From positions 79,551 to 143,550 of the forward strand of contig DASPIW010000044.1 of assembly GCA_035628915.1 (NCBI GenBank): a DNA stretch of 64,000 nt, in the 5' to 3' direction. The translations under genes and the position numbers were made by a program. Below, piece after piece: positions 32,502 through 40,322 of this stretch (the stretch's first letter is position 1; each line of letters starts with the position of its first letter). Below the pieces are notes generated by a model. It had not been told where the DNA came from, searched no databases, and saw only the letters and a list, made by a program, of their open reading frames with translations. The DNA comes from JARBUG01 sp035628915. Its GTDB lineage: Bacteria; Bacillota; Sulfobacillia; Symbiobacteriales; Symbiobacteriaceae.

Positions 32502-32535
32502 AACGCCGGTGGGTCCAAGCCCGCCGGCGTTTTTG
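32502..32535 (+). terminator. Intrinsic terminator
   Basis: Twelve-pair stem (32502-32513 with 32520-32531, one G-U) followed by TTTTTG, 44 bases past the flavoprotein stop. Confidence 0.9.
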
Positions 32536-32645
32536 CGCGCTCCGGGACCTGTGGGACTTCGGTCTCATTTTCCGGCGTGGGCCTGATATTCCGTAGGTCG
32601 TTTTCCGAATTATTTCGAACTTATTACACCAGCCTCGCTCACGCC

Positions 32646-32675
32646 TTGTCTATAGGCACAATAGTCTGATTATAC
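32646..32675 (+). promoter_or_regulatory. Promoter of the lipase gene
   Basis: TTGTCT (32646-32651) with TTATAC (32670-32675) 18 bases downstream, immediately before the ribosome site GGGGG. Confidence 0.5.
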
Positions 32676-32687
32676 GGGGGTATGTGC

Positions 32688-34265
32688 ATGCACAAGCGGT
32701 TTACGATCATCCTGACGCTGTGTTTGCTGCTGGTCGTCAGCCTCCCGCCCGCCGCCAGGGCCGGCGTACTGCTGGCCGGAAGCGGAGCGGCGGGCGGCAG
32801 GCCCGGCACCTGGTATGTCGGAGCGACGGCGCCTAACGTGGATCACTCCAAACCCGTTCTGGTCTTCGTGCACGGCAAAGGCGGCTGGTCGGGCAGCTGG
32901 TGGGAGTCAACGGTCTATCACGGCACAAACGATATGTACACCTACGCGTACAACAACGGCTACCGGACCGCCTTCGTCGACCTGCACCCGGAAGCTTCCA
33001 TGTGGACGAACGGCGAGCTGCTGAACCGGCAGCTCGATCAGATAACGGCCCACTTCGGGGTCAGCAAGGTGACGCTCGTCGCCCATTCCAAGGGCGGGGT
33101 GGATGCCAACGCCGCTTCCGTGCATTACGGGGCAAATCCCAAAATCAGCCGGGTCATCACACTCGGGTCGCCCCACGGGGGGAGCCCGCTGGCCGATATG
33201 GCGTACTCGACCTGGACCTGGTGGCTGGCAGCCCTGCTCGGGCAGCAGAGCGATGCGACGTACGTGCTGCAGACGGGCTATATGAGCTACTTCCGGTCGG
33301 TGACTGACGGCCGGGACACCGCCGTGCCGTATTACACCCTTTCGGGGTACAAGTGCGGCCCCGTCTTCACGGCCCTCTGGATGGGCTGCGCCTTCATCGG
33401 GGGCGAGGATGACGGCCTGGTGCCGGTCTGGTCGGCCCGCAAGCCGGGCGGCACCCACTTGAAGCAAGGCTACTGGGATCACGACGAGATTCGCATGGGC
33501 AGCCGCACGTGGTCCTGGTTTGCCCCCGTCATCCGCACGGCGGGTACAGGCACAGCCGTGGCTGCCGTTGGGCCGCAGCTGGCGGCGGCAGCCTCCCAGC
33601 AAACCGATGCGGGCAAGGGCGCCGGCAAGCCTGCGGCGCCGGGCAACGTCATTTTGCGGGGCGGCAGCACGGCGGAGAACGCCACCGCCGCATTCCCGGT
33701 GGAAGCGGGCGTGCGGGGCGCCACGTTCACGTTCCTGGCCAGCAGCGAGGACTTCACGGCGACGCTGGTGGGGCCGGACGGCGCCACCACGACCGTGGCG
33801 ATGCGGGAGCAGGTCGCCAAGGACCAGATTTTCAGCGGCGCCTGGATGGGCACGGTCAGCGTCAAGTCCCCCGCAGCGGGTCAGTGGACGCTGGAAGCGG
33901 CAGCGGACGGCGAGACGGGGTATCTGATGATGGCAGAGCTCGACGGCGATTTGCAGGGGACAATCCGGGTGGGCCAGGACCTGGTGGCGCCGGGCGCGAA
34001 GCAGCAGGTTACCGTCGGCTTCAAGGGGAAGCTGCCCGCGGCGAGCCGGGCGGAAGCGGCCGTGGCCCTGGCGGGGCAGAAGCCCTACGGGCGCCCCGCT
34101 TTCAGCCAGGCGGGCTCGGCACAGTTCGCTGTGCCGGCCGGCAACGGGATTCACAACGTGACGGTGACCGTCGCGGGCACGCTGGATGACGGGAGCGCCT
34201 TCGAAAGGACGCTTGTCACCTCGTTCGCCGCCGTGGAGCCCGGCGCCCGGGGGAGCTGGCGGTAG
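32688..34265 (+). CDS. Secreted alpha/beta hydrolase, triacylglycerol lipase/esterase type
   Basis: About 525 residues. A signal peptide (basic start, hydrophobic 5-22, A-R-A-G end) is followed by a lipase fold: oxyanion region V-F-V-H-G-K-G-G, nucleophile Ser134 in A-H-S-K-G-G, acid D-D-G-L-V-P and His in W-D-H-D-E-I. A C-terminal half (about 290-525) looks like beta-rich, Ala/Gly/Thr-rich domains that may bind surfaces. Exported to the medium or wall. Start at 32688 (GGGGG seven bases before). Confidence 0.85.
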   Translation: MHKRFTIILTLCLLLVVSLPPAARAGVLLAGSGAAGGRPGTWYVGATAPNVDHSKPVLVFVHGKGGWSGSWWESTVYHGTNDMYTYAYNNGYRTAFVDLHPEASMWTNGELLNRQLDQITAHFGVSKVTLVAHSKGGVDANAASVHYGANPKISRVITLGSPHGGSPLADMAYSTWTWWLAALLGQQSDATYVLQTGYMSYFRSVTDGRDTAVPYYTLSGYKCGPVFTALWMGCAFIGGEDDGLVPVWSARKPGGTHLKQGYWDHDEIRMGSRTWSWFAPVIRTAGTGTAVAAVGPQLAAAASQQTDAGKGAGKPAAPGNVILRGGSTAENATAAFPVEAGVRGATFTFLASSEDFTATLVGPDGATTTVAMREQVAKDQIFSGAWMGTVSVKSPAAGQWTLEAAADGETGYLMMAELDGDLQGTIRVGQDLVAPGAKQQVTVGFKGKLPAASRAEAAVALAGQKPYGRPAFSQAGSAQFAVPAGNGIHNVTVTVAGTLDDGSAFERTLVTSFAAVEPGARGSWR

Positions 34266-34359
34266 GAACTCCGGGAGAAGGGGTCACGACGACACTGACA
34301 GTAGGCGCCCGTGATCCAGGATCCCGATAATCCTGATAGTCTGCGCCCGAGAGTAAGGG

Positions 34360-34396
34360 AACCCCGCGCTGCCCTACACGGCGTGCGCGGGGTTTT
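34360..34396 (+). terminator. Terminator shared by lipase and NadR genes
   Basis: AACCCCGCGC pairs with GCGCGGGGTT (34360-34369 with 34385-34394) and is followed by TTTC. It overlaps the last codons of the convergent nadR-like gene. Confidence 0.75.
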
Positions 34397-35201
34397 CATA
34401 TTTGCGGTATCGGTCGAGAACCGTTTTCACCTTTTGCACCCGCTCCTCCACCGTGCCGGTCAGCAAGGTGAACGGCGTTTTCCGAATGGTCAGGTCAGCG
34501 ATGATCTGTTTCTGGAAGATCATGCGGTTGACTTCACCGGACCGGTCCCACGTGTCCGCGTATGGTATATCGTCCCCGCAGGCGAAGACCAGGTCGTAGC
34601 GCAGGCCCGCCTGTCGTGCCAACTCCTCAAGCCTGGGGGTGGCGGTACCGTGGTAGTAGCGGGCAAACATGCATGTCGTAACAGCATTGGTATCCGTGAA
34701 GAGATACTCCCGCGCCTTCCAAAGTAGCCGTTCTTCCCGGTCAAGGTGGCCTTCAGCGATTTCCACCAGTTGACGCGGAGTCAGGCGCCGCTCGACCTGG
34801 TGCTGCTCCCAGTACTCGCGGCCGTACTCGGGCATCCAGACCGTGTCATACTCCCGGGCCATGCGCTCCGCCAGCGTCGTCTTGCCGGTCGACGGGGCGC
34901 CCATGAAGACCACGTTGGTCACAAGATCCCGGTAGACCAGCGGATCCAGGAACTGACGGCAGTTGTAGGGCGACTGCCGGACCGCCGTGCCGGAGACGGG
35001 GAATCGGCGGCGGTCCGTATCAACCAGCCGGTTGACGGCACCCAGAGCCAGGCTCATGTGCTCGCCGTAGAACTCGCTGCAGTAGAAATGCGTCACCCTG
35101 CGACCGCCCAACCGCTTCAGCAGGTATTGCTCATGCCGCCGTTTGATTTCCGGGGCGTCACCTACCTCTGTGGGCCCGTCCCAGGCTTCCAGCACTTCCA
35201 C
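34374..35201 (-). CDS. nadR: NadR-like protein lacking the N-terminal HxGH half (ribosylnicotinamide kinase part intact)
   Basis: 275 residues. NadR normally pairs an NMN adenylyltransferase with a ribosylnicotinamide kinase. Here the kinase domain is complete, with P-loop G-A-P-S-T-G-K-T-T (101-109) and downstream T-W-D-R-S-G, but the adenylyltransferase half begins only at E-V-L-E-A-W-D-G-P-T-E-V and so lacks the HxGH catalytic motif; later motifs (S-E-F-Y-G, P-V-S-G-T-A-V-R) remain. The frame is open to the pnuC stop, so the missing codons are really absent. GTG start tentative. It probably retains kinase activity only. Operon with pnuC and the NrtR-like gene. Confidence 0.8.
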   Translation of the reverse strand: MEVLEAWDGPTEVGDAPEIKRRHEQYLLKRLGGRRVTHFYCSEFYGEHMSLALGAVNRLVDTDRRRFPVSGTAVRQSPYNCRQFLDPLVYRDLVTNVVFMGAPSTGKTTLAERMAREYDTVWMPEYGREYWEQHQVERRLTPRQLVEIAEGHLDREERLLWKAREYLFTDTNAVTTCMFARYYHGTATPRLEELARQAGLRYDLVFACGDDIPYADTWDRSGEVNRMIFQKQIIADLTIRKTPFTLLTGTVEERVQKVKTVLDRYRKYENPAHAV

Positions 35202-35219
35202 TTCCGGGTACAGGGCCCC

Positions 35220-35837
35220 TCATGCGGTCGTTGATGCGGCGGCTTCCGCGGCCATCTCACGGCACCAGTCGAGATAACCCTTGACCGAGAGCACCAGGAA
35301 GACGAAGTAGGTCAGGGAAGTCAGGTAGAGCCCTGAATGCCAATAGAGCACCACGCTGATCACATCCACGGAGTTCCAGACAAACCAGTTCTGCAGCACT
35401 TTGCGGTTGAGCAACTGCTGGGCGGCCACCGAGCCCGCCAGAATCGCCGAATCCCAGAACGGCAGAACGGACTCGGGGAAGAACCGGGGAATGGCCCAGC
35501 CCACGAAGGCATAGCCGGCAACCCCCGTGGCGGCAAACACAACGGCCTCCTGCCAGTTGAGATGCTTGGTGCGGTGGGTGCGATTCCTGCCCTTCTCCGT
35601 CGTCCAGTAGTACCGGCCGTAGAACTGCAGCGCCATGAAGAAGAGCTGCAGCAGCGCTGAGCCGACTAGATGCGCCTGCCAGAACATCACGAAATAGATT
35701 AGGATGCCGGCCACACCTACCGGCCATATGGCCATCTTCTCACGGGCTGCATACCAGACACAGGCAAGGTTGGTCACCATGCCCCAGAACTCCAGCCCGG
35801 AAACCAGCTCCAGCAGCTGTGCATACACGTCCGCCAT
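35220..35837 (-). CDS. pnuC: PnuC-type nicotinamide riboside transporter
   Basis: 205 residues, about seven membrane helices, with the PnuC features E-F-W-G-M-V-T-N-L-A-C-V-W-Y, Q-F-Y-G-R-Y-Y-W and W-F-V-W-N-S-V-D-V-I-S-V-V-L-Y. It brings in nicotinamide riboside, trapped by phosphorylation by the NadR kinase encoded next. GGGAGG precedes the ATG; 24 bases separate it from the NrtR-like gene. PnuC ends at the TGA in front of the shortened nadR. Confidence 0.92.
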   Translation of the reverse strand: MADVYAQLLELVSGLEFWGMVTNLACVWYAAREKMAIWPVGVAGILIYFVMFWQAHLVGSALLQLFFMALQFYGRYYWTTEKGRNRTHRTKHLNWQEAVVFAATGVAGYAFVGWAIPRFFPESVLPFWDSAILAGSVAAQQLLNRKVLQNWFVWNSVDVISVVLYWHSGLYLTSLTYFVFLVLSVKGYLDWCREMAAEAAASTTA

Positions 35838-35861
35838 GCTGCATTCCTCCCGTTGACAGGC

Positions 35862-36218
35862 TTAGCGGTCTGACCAGCCGGGGTTGGACCGGAAGAGCCG
35901 CGCCGGCCGGTGACCGGCGCCCGTGCGCCTTTGGTTGGTGGGAATCACCATGCGGTCGATATCTCTGCGGAATTGCATATCCAGGATCTCCCGGCCGAGG
36001 ATCACTTCGTAGACTTTCTGCAGTTCTTTGATGGTGAACAGCTCCGGTACGAGGTTGAAGGCGATATCGGTCCACTCCAGCTTGTTGCGCAGCCGTCCGA
36101 GGGCGTAGTGGATCATTTTGGCGTGATCGAAGGCTGTGTCGCCGCACTCGATGATCTGCCGCTTCGTCCGGGTGCTGCGGCCTTCCGTCTCCCACGCCAG
36201 GGAGAGTATTGCCGACAT
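35862..36218 (-). CDS. Stand-alone NrtR winged-helix regulator of NAD metabolism
   Basis: 118 residues equivalent to the C-terminal DNA-binding domain of NrtR, the Nudix-related repressor of NAD salvage genes: A-F-D-H-A-K-M-I, L-F-T-I-K-E-L-Q-K-V-Y-E-V-I-L-G and F-R-R-D-I-D-R, ending R-P-A-R-L-F-R. The N-terminal Nudix/ADP-ribose-sensing domain is missing and replaced by about 25 residues. GGAGAGACGGAA before the ATG supports the start. Heads the pnuC-nadR operon, which it presumably controls. Confidence 0.75.
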   Translation of the reverse strand: MSAILSLAWETEGRSTRTKRQIIECGDTAFDHAKMIHYALGRLRNKLEWTDIAFNLVPELFTIKELQKVYEVILGREILDMQFRRDIDRMVIPTNQRRTGAGHRPARLFRSNPGWSDR

Positions 36219-36247
36219 TTCCGTCTCTCCGTCGCTGAGGGTGATTC

Positions 36248-36278
36248 AAAAAGCCGCCTCAACTTTGGAGGCGGCTTC
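36248..36278 (-). terminator. Intrinsic terminator
   Basis: Ten-pair stem AAGCCGCCTC/GAGGCGGCTT (36250-36259 with 36267-36276) followed on the minus strand by TTTTTGAATC. It ends the acyl-CoA dehydrogenase-DUF2726 transcript. Confidence 0.88.
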
Positions 36279-36291
36279 TTCGCTGTTCAAC

Positions 36292-36831
36292 CTAGTGAAC
36301 GGCCGTGGCCAGTCTTCCTTCCACTTCCCGGCGCAGGCCGGCCGGGTCGTAGTCGCTGCGGACCCGCACCCGCATGAGCGGGAGGCCCGCTGCCACCATG
36401 GCCCGGTCCAGCCATTCGTCGCGCTTCTGCCGGTTTGGCATATGGTGGGAGGAGTCGTCGAGTTCAATGGCTAGCAGGGGCTGGTGGTCATCGACCGTGG
36501 TCAGCAGAAAATCGATATGTTTGGCAGCAATGCGGTTCCATGCGGATTGCCACTCCAGGGTGTCGCCGCGGACTTCGATGACGTCGGCCAGGCGGACTTT
36601 CGGACAGATCAGGACCTCGTTGCCGACGGCCTGAAAGAGGCGAACGTAAAAGCGCTGCTCGGCCGCAGTCAGCAAGGTGGCGCGGCGGATGTAGGGGCTG
36701 ACGTGCATCTCCACCCCCATCTGCTCATCCTCACGATCCTTCCACTTTAGATAGAGTACCAGGGCGAACATGGCTACGGCAAACGTAACGGCCGACGCGG
36801 TGGCCACCTGCAGCCAGAGCGGCGCATTCAC
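36292..36831 (-). CDS. DUF2726 membrane-anchored protein
   Basis: 179 residues. An N-terminal membrane helix (5-28) is followed by a DUF2726 domain with the pattern L-T-A-A-E-Q-R-F-Y-V-R-L, C-P-K-V-R-L-A-D-V and L-A-I-E-L-D-D-S-S-H-H, a fold thought related to PD-(D/E)xK or Zn-binding nucleases; activity unproven. GTG start overlaps the acyl-CoA dehydrogenase stop (GTGA), so it is translationally coupled. Confidence 0.75.
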   Translation of the reverse strand: MNAPLWLQVATASAVTFAVAMFALVLYLKWKDREDEQMGVEMHVSPYIRRATLLTAAEQRFYVRLFQAVGNEVLICPKVRLADVIEVRGDTLEWQSAWNRIAAKHIDFLLTTVDDHQPLLAIELDDSSHHMPNRQKRDEWLDRAMVAAGLPLMRVRVRSDYDPAGLRREVEGRLATAVH

Positions 36832-37991
36832 CAGTGCAGATCCCCTTCCAGAATGGCTCTGCCGATTATATTCTTCTGAATCTGGCTTGTGCCCTCCACG
36901 ATCTGCAGTTGTTTTGCGTCGCGATAATGCCGCTCCATCGGATAATCTTGCATGTAACCGGCAGCCCCGAGAATCTGCAGGCAATCGGTGGCGGCCTGGA
37001 CAGCCAGGTCGGTGGCGCTCAGCTTCGCCACGGAGAGCTTCCAGGCGTCCGTCTTGCCGATGTGGCCCCGGTCGACCGCGAGTGCGGCCCGGTAGGTAAG
37101 CAGTCGGGCGCCTTCCAGCTGAACGGCCAGGTCGGCCAGCATCCACTGCAGGCCCTGGTGCTCCAGAATCGGCTTGCCGAAGGTCCGGCGCCGGCGCCCG
37201 TATTCGGCAGCGTAGGTGATGGCGCCCTCGGCCAGGCCCAGGCCCCGGGCGGCGACGACAGGGCGGACGGAGTTGAGGGTACCCATGACGACCTTGAAGC
37301 CCTGTCCGCCGGGCGTCCCCAGCATGGCGGATTCAGGGACTTCCACATCCTCCAGCATTACCTGATGGACGGGAACGCCCCGCACGCCCATCTTCCGCTC
37401 TTTCTTGCCGACCGTAAGGCCGGGTGTGCCTTTCTCCACGACGAACATGACGATGCCCCGGGCGCCCGCCCCCGGCTCCGTCTGGGCAGCCACGGTAAAG
37501 AAATCCGCCTGCCCGGCGCCGGAGATCCAGTTCTTCGTGCCGGAGATGACCCAGCGGTCGCCCTGCCGGACGGCCCGGGTCCGAATGGCCGACGCATCGG
37601 AGCCGGCGTCGGGTTCGCTCAGGCAGAAGGCGCCCCGCAGGGTGCCTGCGGCGATGCCGCCGGCGTATTTGCGCTTCTGCTCTTCGGTGCCCCCGAGCAT
37701 GACCGGCATGAGCGGCAGCTTGCTCAGGAGGAGCATCAGTCCCGAAGCGCAGCAGTACTGTGCGACCTGCTCCACGGCCAGACAGAGGCCCAGCGTCCCC
37801 ATGCCGGCGCCGCCGTACTCCTCCGGGATCGCGATGCCAAGCAGACCGGCTTCCGTGAACACCTGGAACAGATCCTCCGGATACGCGGCTTCCTCGTCGA
37901 TGGCCGCGGCCCTGGGCGCGACTTTCTCGCGCGCCAGACGCCTGACCAGCGCCACCAGCTCCTGCTGCTCAGGTGTCAGATCGAAGTTCAC
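36828..37991 (-). CDS. Acyl-CoA dehydrogenase
   Basis: 387 residues from a GTG after GGGGGGAG. FAD-dependent alpha,beta-desaturation of acyl-CoA. Family blocks F-C-L-S-E-P-D-A-G-S-D, N-W-I-S-G-A-G and R-x-x-x-F-G-K-P-I, and the catalytic Glu in I-V-E-G-T-S-Q-I-Q-K-N, are present. Chain-length preference unclear (short-chain/butyryl-like by similarity). Coupled to DUF2726. Confidence 0.92.
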   Translation of the reverse strand: MNFDLTPEQQELVALVRRLAREKVAPRAAAIDEEAAYPEDLFQVFTEAGLLGIAIPEEYGGAGMGTLGLCLAVEQVAQYCCASGLMLLLSKLPLMPVMLGGTEEQKRKYAGGIAAGTLRGAFCLSEPDAGSDASAIRTRAVRQGDRWVISGTKNWISGAGQADFFTVAAQTEPGAGARGIVMFVVEKGTPGLTVGKKERKMGVRGVPVHQVMLEDVEVPESAMLGTPGGQGFKVVMGTLNSVRPVVAARGLGLAEGAITYAAEYGRRRRTFGKPILEHQGLQWMLADLAVQLEGARLLTYRAALAVDRGHIGKTDAWKLSVAKLSATDLAVQAATDCLQILGAAGYMQDYPMERHYRDAKQLQIVEGTSQIQKNIIGRAILEGDLHW

Positions 37992-38054
37992 ACCCACTCC
38001 CCCCATCCAGATCATACTGGGGTTCACTTTCGTGTCAGAACGGGGTTCTCCTCC

Positions 38055-39290
38055 TTACGGCGCCCGGTGCCACGCGGCCACCTTCACCAGTCTCGGCGGC
38101 ACTGCCGTGGGCCAGATGGCCAGGGCGGCGCCTGCTGCAGCCGTGACGCCCGCCCAGAATGCCACGGCGTATAGGTCGTGGCCCAGAACGGGGTTGCGCC
38201 CCGCCCACAGGCCGTGGGCGGCTAACGCGCCTACCATGATCGCCGTACCGGCTGCAAACAGGGGGAAGCCGGGCCCAACCAGACCGACGTACGCCATGGC
38301 GCCGATCAGGCCGGCCGTGACCAGGGCCAGCAGCTTCAGATGAAGGAAGGCGATCACCAGATTCCGCTCGGCCGCCAGTTCCGCCCAACCCGGCAGCAGG
38401 GGCAGCGCCTCCAGCACGGCCTTCATCGCCAGCGCCGCAGCGGCCGTCAGCCACCAGGGGCGTACGACGGCAGGCAGCCGGTGCGACGAGCCGGCCATGT
38501 TAATCAGGTACAGCACCTGGGCGGCGCCCAGGCCGAGTCCGGCGGCCTGGGCTGCGACGGCGAGCGGCCCTTCCAGCCCGAACGGGATCAGCAGCCGCAG
38601 CGCCGCCGGGACCGTCATGGTCAGCAGCAGCAGGGACTGCCACCGGGCCATGGTCCGGTTAGCCAGGCCCCCGGCGAGGGCGGCGGCAACCCCCATGATG
38701 CCGGCCTCCAGCCAGCCGTCGCCGTAGGCCTGCAGGAACAGGTAGACTCCGGAGTTGCCGAGCACCGGGTCGGAGGTGTGGACCATCACACGGGTCAGGA
38801 TGATCAGCACCGTACCGAAAGTCGAAACGAGCAGCAGTACCACGGCAACGCCAATGAGCCAAAGGGCGGCGGGCCAGTCGCGCACCGGGCGCCCCTTCAC
38901 GTTCTGCCAGAACACGAATGCGAAGAAGAACCACACCACTTCATTGGCCGCGGAAAACGCGATGGAGGGCGCTGCATAGCCCCAGAGGGCGAATGTGACC
39001 AGCGCACCACCCACCGCCGTTGGCGACAGCGCCAGCAGCCACCTGAGCTGCCGGGGCACCACCAGCGGCTCGCCCGTCAGTCCGGGCAGGACGTACAGAA
39101 TCAGCCCCATCAGGCCGAGTCCGGCCCAGCCGAAGTACGCCGTGTGGCTATGTGCGTGAATCAAGCTTCCCCAGTCGAAAGGCCGCGGGTTATACATCCA
39201 GACAAAGGCTGACCGCAGCCAGATTCCCAGTGCGAGCACCACCAGGAACCAGCGGGCGGACGACCTGATCAGGACCTGGTCAGCCTCCAT
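38055..39290 (-). CDS. Polytopic membrane protein with clustered histidines (heme-copper oxidase-like)
   Basis: About 411 residues with roughly twelve membrane helices. A cluster H-A-H-S-H-T-A-Y-F-G-W near residue 45 and later His in M-V-H-T-S, S-S-H-R-L and F-L-H-L-K-L recall the heme/Cu ligands of oxidase subunit I-like proteins (NorB/CcoN relatives), but the order is not the classical one, so this is a tentative family. Start at 39290 (GAGGTGG seven bases before); the longer open frame runs into a repeat. Confidence 0.6.
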   Translation of the reverse strand: MEADQVLIRSSARWFLVVLALGIWLRSAFVWMYNPRPFDWGSLIHAHSHTAYFGWAGLGLMGLILYVLPGLTGEPLVVPRQLRWLLALSPTAVGGALVTFALWGYAAPSIAFSAANEVVWFFFAFVFWQNVKGRPVRDWPAALWLIGVAVVLLLVSTFGTVLIILTRVMVHTSDPVLGNSGVYLFLQAYGDGWLEAGIMGVAAALAGGLANRTMARWQSLLLLTMTVPAALRLLIPFGLEGPLAVAAQAAGLGLGAAQVLYLINMAGSSHRLPAVVRPWWLTAAAALAMKAVLEALPLLPGWAELAAERNLVIAFLHLKLLALVTAGLIGAMAYVGLVGPGFPLFAAGTAIMVGALAAHGLWAGRNPVLGHDLYAVAFWAGVTAAAGAALAIWPTAVPPRLVKVAAWHRAP

Positions 39291-39302
39291 AGCACCCCAC
39301 CT

Positions 39303-39456
39303 CGTTTCGTCAGGCTCGAACCGTTTCCGTCGGCCAGCCATTAGGGACGGAAACGGTCCGACCCTTCCTTCAACTCCTCGTCTCGTCAGGCTCGAACCGT
39401 TTCCGTCGGCCAGCCATTAGGGACGGAAACGGTCCGACCCTTCCTTCAACTCCTCG
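39303..39456. repeat. Two tandem copies of a 76-bp palindromic repeat
   Basis: Copy 1 39303-39380 and copy 2 39381-39456 are virtually identical over about 74 bases and each holds the inverted pair ACCGTTTCCGTC and GACGGAAACGGT. A third, slightly diverged copy is at 53665-53743 and a 16-base fragment at about 15259-15274. No gene is inside. Confidence 0.9.
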
Positions 39457-39524
39457 CCTTTACCTTATCCGAAAAGAATAGCGCGAACACGTGACGGTCG
39501 TCACAGTTCGCGCTGATTCGTGCA

Positions 39525-40223
39525 TCACCGGTACCCGGCAAACTCCAGCCGCCGGACGGTGCCCGGCATATGTAACTCTTCCAGTTGCTTCAAAGCCGTC
39601 CTGAGCACTTCCATCTGCAGGTCCTTGTTCTCGGCCGTGCCCAGGCTGTGCCCCCACTTGAAGCCTTCCGGGCAGATCGCCCGGGGGGGCCGCTGGTGCT
39701 CCGACGACTCCCAGTCCGTGGTGATCAGCACCGTCGGAATGCCGGCCATTTCGATCGCCCGCTGAACCGCAACGACCGTGCGGTGGCAGAGCGGTCAGCC
39801 GGCGGTCAGGAGGACCGCATCAACGGGCGATCGCTCGATCTCTTTGGCGACCGCCGGCGCGGTCTCGTTGTAGTACTTCTGCAGGCGCAGGCTGTAGCCC
39901 ATCAGCGTCAGATGCTTCGCGGCAACGCCGCCGATAAACCCTGCCGCCTGCAGCTCCCGCAGCCGGCCGATGGGGAAGATGACATTCATGTCCTTCAGCG
40001 CCTCGGAGCGGTCATAGTGTTCTTCAGGCGCCCCGTGTGTGATCATCAGGTCCACGGTGTTCACGTCGCCGGGGATCTCCCGCCAGGTGTCATCCCCCTC
40101 CGTGGCGAACGGCGTCTGGTTCTTCATGTGCACGCCCGCCGTGGAGACGATCGCAATCGTCATGTCAGAGAGCTTCCGGGTAATCGGTGTATAGGGCACG
40201 CAGCGCCTTGACAGATCGGCCAT
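39525..40223 (-). CDS. Selenoprotein of the PrdB/GrdB family (reductase subunit B-like), UGA codes selenocysteine
   Basis: 232 residues if the TGA at 39797-39795 is read as selenocysteine (position 143). The context L-L-T-A-G-U-P-L-C-H-R-T-V-V-A-V-Q-R matches the U-x-x-C redox site of D-proline/glycine reductase B subunits. Before it, A-G-V-H-M-K, R-E-I-P and L-M-I-T-H-G-A-P are also family blocks; after it A-G-I-P-T-V and P-P-R-A continue in frame. A SECIS-type hairpin lies right after the TGA. GGAGGTTGG precedes the ATG. No prdA/grd partner is visible here, so its substrate is unknown. Confidence 0.88.
39759..39794 (-). promoter_or_regulatory. Bacterial SECIS element of the PrdB/GrdB-like gene
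   Basis: Immediately after the TGA the minus strand folds as CCGCT...AGCGG and ACCGCA...TGCGGT with an apical loop CGGTCGT. The loop holds GGTC, the same core as the E. coli fdhF element bound by SelB, and lies about 17 bases past the TGA. Confidence 0.8.
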
Positions 40224-40255
40224 CGTCCAACCTCCGTCCTTATGGAAGGCACGCA

Positions 40256-40313
40256 GGCGGGAAGCCAGTGACTTCCCGCCCAGATGTGTTGTCGTGGCAG
40301 GGTCCCCGCCACA
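40256..40313 (-). terminator. Hairpins between the two selenoprotein genes
   Basis: Nine-pair stem GGCGGGAAG/CTTCCCGCC (40256-40264 with 40272-40280), preceded in the transcript by an imperfect GTGGC/GCCAC hairpin (40294-40313). No T-run follows; may stabilise or partly end the prx message. Confidence 0.5.
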
Positions 40314-40322
40314 CCTATAGAG

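Noticed and set aside
39303..39456. Tandem repeat considered as a CRISPR array
   Set aside because: Only two head-to-tail copies of 76 bases with no unique spacers and no cas genes.
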